Position numbers and translations under genes: made by a program. A DNA stretch of 7,954 bases from Streptosporangiaceae bacterium. GTDB lineage: Bacteria; Actinomycetota; Actinomycetes; Streptosporangiales; Streptosporangiaceae. The notes under the pieces are model-generated. The model worked only from the letters and a program-made list of their open reading frames with translations. It made no database searches and was not told the DNA's origin. Positions 6,753 through 7,954 of this stretch are shown here, piece after piece (position 1 is the first letter of the stretch; each line of letters begins with the position of its first letter). Location of the stretch: the NCBI GenBank assembly GCA_030052355.1, contig JASIGS010000427.1, positions 1 to 7,954 on the forward strand. Direction: 5' to 3'.

Positions 6753-7075
6753 CACGAACCTGCCTCGGCTGTGGTCGACTCCAGCGTGTACACACGGGTC
6801 GCTGCCCGACGCCAGCTTTCCCCGCCCGGATACGGCTCGTCGGGGAATGTCGCTCTGTGACTTGGCTGCTCGGCCAGGGGCCTGGCGTTCAGCTCCCCGT
6901 AGTCGCACTCTCGCAGCCGCCAATCCAGCAGGACAGGCATGCCGCAGTCCGCGAAGGCGGTCTCGGCGGTTTCCGCAGCGCGGCGCAAATCCGAGCTGTT
7001 CCGCGCCGCCATCATTAAGCGCACCGTCGGCGGCAGAAGCGCGTCTTCACTCTGTCGCCACCGCTGAATAGACAT
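6752..7075 (-). pseudogene. Histidine phosphatase (phosphoglycerate mutase-like) remnant, truncated at both ends
   Basis: The 107-residue frame contains a recognisable middle part of a histidine phosphatase: NSSDLRRAAETAETAF (26-41, carrying a phosphate-pocket Arg), LLDWRLRECDYGELNARP (49-66, with the Glu expected to be the general acid) and PGGESWRRAATRV (83-95). Members are usually about 200 residues. Here the N-terminal RHG motif with the phosphorylated histidine is absent and replaced by unrelated sequence (residues 1-25), and the C-terminal part with the second catalytic His is missing. It cannot be an active phosphatase of the usual kind. The same frame is open upstream to the stop of the zinc-ribbon gene, with no RHG motif there. 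It ends overlapping the VOC start. It may still be translated as a leader that feeds VOC translation. Confidence 0.65.
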
Positions 7076-7082
7076 GTGGATT

Positions 7083-7094
7083 GGCTCCGGAGCC
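7083..7094. repeat. 12-bp perfect palindrome upstream of the phosphatase remnant
   Basis: GGCTCCGGAGCC reads the same on both strands. On the minus strand its GGAG lies nine bases before the ATG at 7075 and could serve as a weak ribosome binding site. A short palindrome in GC-rich DNA may be chance. Confidence 0.25.
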
Positions 7095-7225
7095 GGTCGT
7101 CCCGCCCTCGGTCGCGATTCGTCGGGTTTCGTTTGGCTCGGCCGCCCGCCCCTCGGCAGAGGTCGGTCAGTCCGGTGCCAGCGAGTGCTTGATGTCCCAC
7201 AGCTGCCCTTGCTGCCGAAGGCCAG

Positions 7226-7411
7226 TCAGCCGCCGGAAGAGTGAGTGTAGGTCTCCCCGCAGCGCGTGCACTTGTCTACGTAAGGTCTCCACCGGCGGTA
7301 GTCATGGTCAGGGGTTTCGGAGACCTTGCCGCAGTCAAGGCAGGTTTGGCGCCTGATGCAGCCGATCTTGTCAGGAGGGTTGCTCCAGTTGTGAAATACC
7401 CACCAGCACAT
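7226..7411 (-). CDS. Small two-CxxC zinc-ribbon protein (hypothetical)
   Basis: A 61-residue protein with an HNW motif near the start (7-9), then CLDCG (24-28), HDYRRW (36-41) and CTRCGE (48-53). Two CxxC knuckles 20 residues apart, both followed by Gly, are what a zinc-ribbon fold needs. Small proteins with this H-x-W, CxxCG, CxRCG layout are common in phage and accessory regions of actinobacteria, though I cannot name the family with confidence. The start is ATG with a purine-rich GGGGGGAAGG several bases upstream, which supports translation. It is divergent from the MazE gene and 150 bp upstream of the phosphatase remnant on the same strand. Possible roles include nucleic-acid binding or partner binding; neither is shown. 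Confidence 0.65.
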   Translation of the reverse strand: MCWWVFHNWSNPPDKIGCIRRQTCLDCGKVSETPDHDYRRWRPYVDKCTRCGETYTHSSGG

Positions 7412-7589
7412 CCCCAGGCCTTCCCCCCACAGAATCTGGGTTTAGGTTACCCCGCCGCGAGCTGCATGCCGAGCCCTACAGACTGTCCGCCCGCTTCGTG
7501 CTGTCGCTGACGAACGGCATCCGCCAGAGGAAGCTCAGGCGCTGGTTAGCACTCGGGTATGGGGTACGGCGACCATTGCGCGTCGTTCG
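7412..7589. other. Divergent intergenic region between zinc-ribbon and mazE genes
   Basis: This 178-bp stretch should contain the promoter of the toxin-antitoxin pair and that of the zinc-ribbon gene. I see no clear -35/-10 pair and no strong palindrome near the antitoxin start. A plus-strand frame without ATG is open from 7357 to a TGA at 7591-7593, giving a GTGA overlap with the antitoxin start; its product (ending in GVRRPLRVVR) matches no family I know. Confidence 0.35.
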
Positions 7590-7832
7590 GTGAACGTAGC
7601 TGGCGGGCCGCCCCACACAGCCCTTACCGTCAGCGGCATAAGCGGGCGGTTCCTGGACGCGTATGCCCGCTCCCAGGGCATCGAGTCACGCTCGGCTGCC
7701 GTGCACAAGGCGGTCCGGATGCTGCGGGCGAGCGAGCTCGGCGAAGCATACGAAGATGCGTTCGCGTCCTGGGACGACGAAGGGGAGGCTGCCACCTGGG
7801 ATGCCGTCACCGCCGACGGCGTGGAGAAGTAG
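7590..7832 (+). CDS. MazE-like antitoxin (ribbon-helix-helix type)
   Basis: An 80-residue acidic protein. A predicted strand at about residues 10-16 (TALTVSG), a helix at 19-29 (GRFLDAYARSQ) and a second helix at 32-47 (ESRSAAVHKAVRMLRA) match the DNA-binding half of actinobacterial MazE-like antitoxins, where SRSAAV...AVRLLR is characteristic. The acidic, tryptophan-containing tail (ELGEAYEDAFASWDDEGEAATW, 49-70) is the usual toxin-wrapping segment. The gene abuts mazF with no gap. The start is uncertain: GTG at 7590 has no good ribosome binding site, the frame is open further upstream, and the first strand lacks the usual SLP turn. Antitoxin and complex are expected to repress their own promoter. 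Confidence 0.8.
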   Translation: MNVAGGPPHTALTVSGISGRFLDAYARSQGIESRSAAVHKAVRMLRASELGEAYEDAFASWDDEGEAATWDAVTADGVEK

Positions 7833-7954
7833 ATGCGCCGCGGCGACGTCGTGACGGTCAGCCCGGACCGGGCGCGCGGATCCGAAGCCAGCAAGACCCG
7901 TCCTGCCATTGTGGTCAGTAACGACGCCGCTAACGCGACAGCGACCCGGCTCGG
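7833..7954 (+). CDS. mazF: MazF/PemK-family toxin endoribonuclease (3' partial)
   Basis: The 40 visible residues begin MRRGDVVTVSPDRARGSEASKTRPAIVVSNDAANATATRL when read across, matching the start of MazF toxins: the RGDVV strand, the GSEASKTRPAIVVSND segment containing the conserved Arg used in RNA cleavage, and then ANATATRL. MazF proteins are about 110 residues, so roughly two thirds lies beyond the window. ATG directly follows the mazE stop (TAG then ATG), with GGAG at 7823-7826 inside mazE as ribosome binding site, so the two are co-transcribed. MazF cuts single-stranded RNA at short specific sequences and is held inactive by MazE; the target sequence of this one cannot be told. Confidence 0.9.
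   Translation, partial: MRRGDVVTVSPDRARGSEASKTRPAIVVSNDAANATATRL

Noticed and set aside
6753..6923. 57-codon N-terminal extension of the VOC frame
   Set aside because: The extension lies in another frame over the phosphatase remnant and has no VOC-like sequence; the family begins at the ATG at 6752 or the GTG at 6755.
7357..7593. Plus-strand frame ending with a GTGA overlap at the antitoxin start
   Set aside because: There is no ATG, only weak alternative starts, and no recognisable family; the overlap may be chance, so it is mentioned but not called as a gene.
7535..7909. Minus-strand open frame of 124 codons over mazEF
   Set aside because: It is antisense to two genes with clear family matches and is Ser/Thr/Arg-rich without motifs.

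Overview
The window is GC-rich, with strongly GC-biased third codon positions, GTG as well as ATG starts, and protein families typical of high-GC Gram-positive bacteria: an LCP-LytR_C cell-wall protein, a GT87-like membrane glycosyltransferase, and MazEF. It is most likely an actinomycete chromosome. Nothing here fixes the genus. No rRNA, tRNA, CRISPR array, transposase or phage structural gene was seen.

Left part (1-2255): the last 40 codons of an unidentified plus-strand gene converge on a minus-strand FAD-dependent oxidoreductase of the phytoene desaturase/PYROXD2 type. Between them is a 57-bp tandem repeat rich in hairpins. It probably terminates transcription from both sides, and it also forms the last codons and stop of the oxidoreductase. 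The oxidoreductase is divergent from an LCP-family gene. The 357-bp gap between them carries two copies, in opposite orientation, of an unusual multi-block motif.

Middle part (2256-6166): the LCP protein is a membrane-anchored enzyme expected to attach glycopolymers to peptidoglycan. It converges, across two small hairpins, on a minus-strand pair overlapping by 11 bp: a multi-spanning GT87-like glycosyltransferase followed by a single-cysteine peroxiredoxin-like protein. An LCP ligase beside a polyprenyl-phosphate-sugar-dependent transferase suggests a cell-envelope locus, but this is inference from adjacency.

Right part (6167-7954): the organisation looks more accessory. On the minus strand are a 61-aa two-CxxC zinc-ribbon protein, a histidine-phosphatase remnant lacking both its N-terminal RHG motif and its C-terminal half, and a VOC/glyoxalase-like protein whose start overlaps the remnant's stop. 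On the plus strand is a MazE-like antitoxin directly abutting the start of a MazF toxin, which runs off the window. The small genes, the truncated phosphatase and the toxin-antitoxin pair fit a region of recombination and turnover. I found no clearly new multi-gene system. The best leads are the divergent composite motif, the repeat that ends the oxidoreductase, and the peroxiredoxin with a CPKD active site coupled to a membrane glycosyltransferase.
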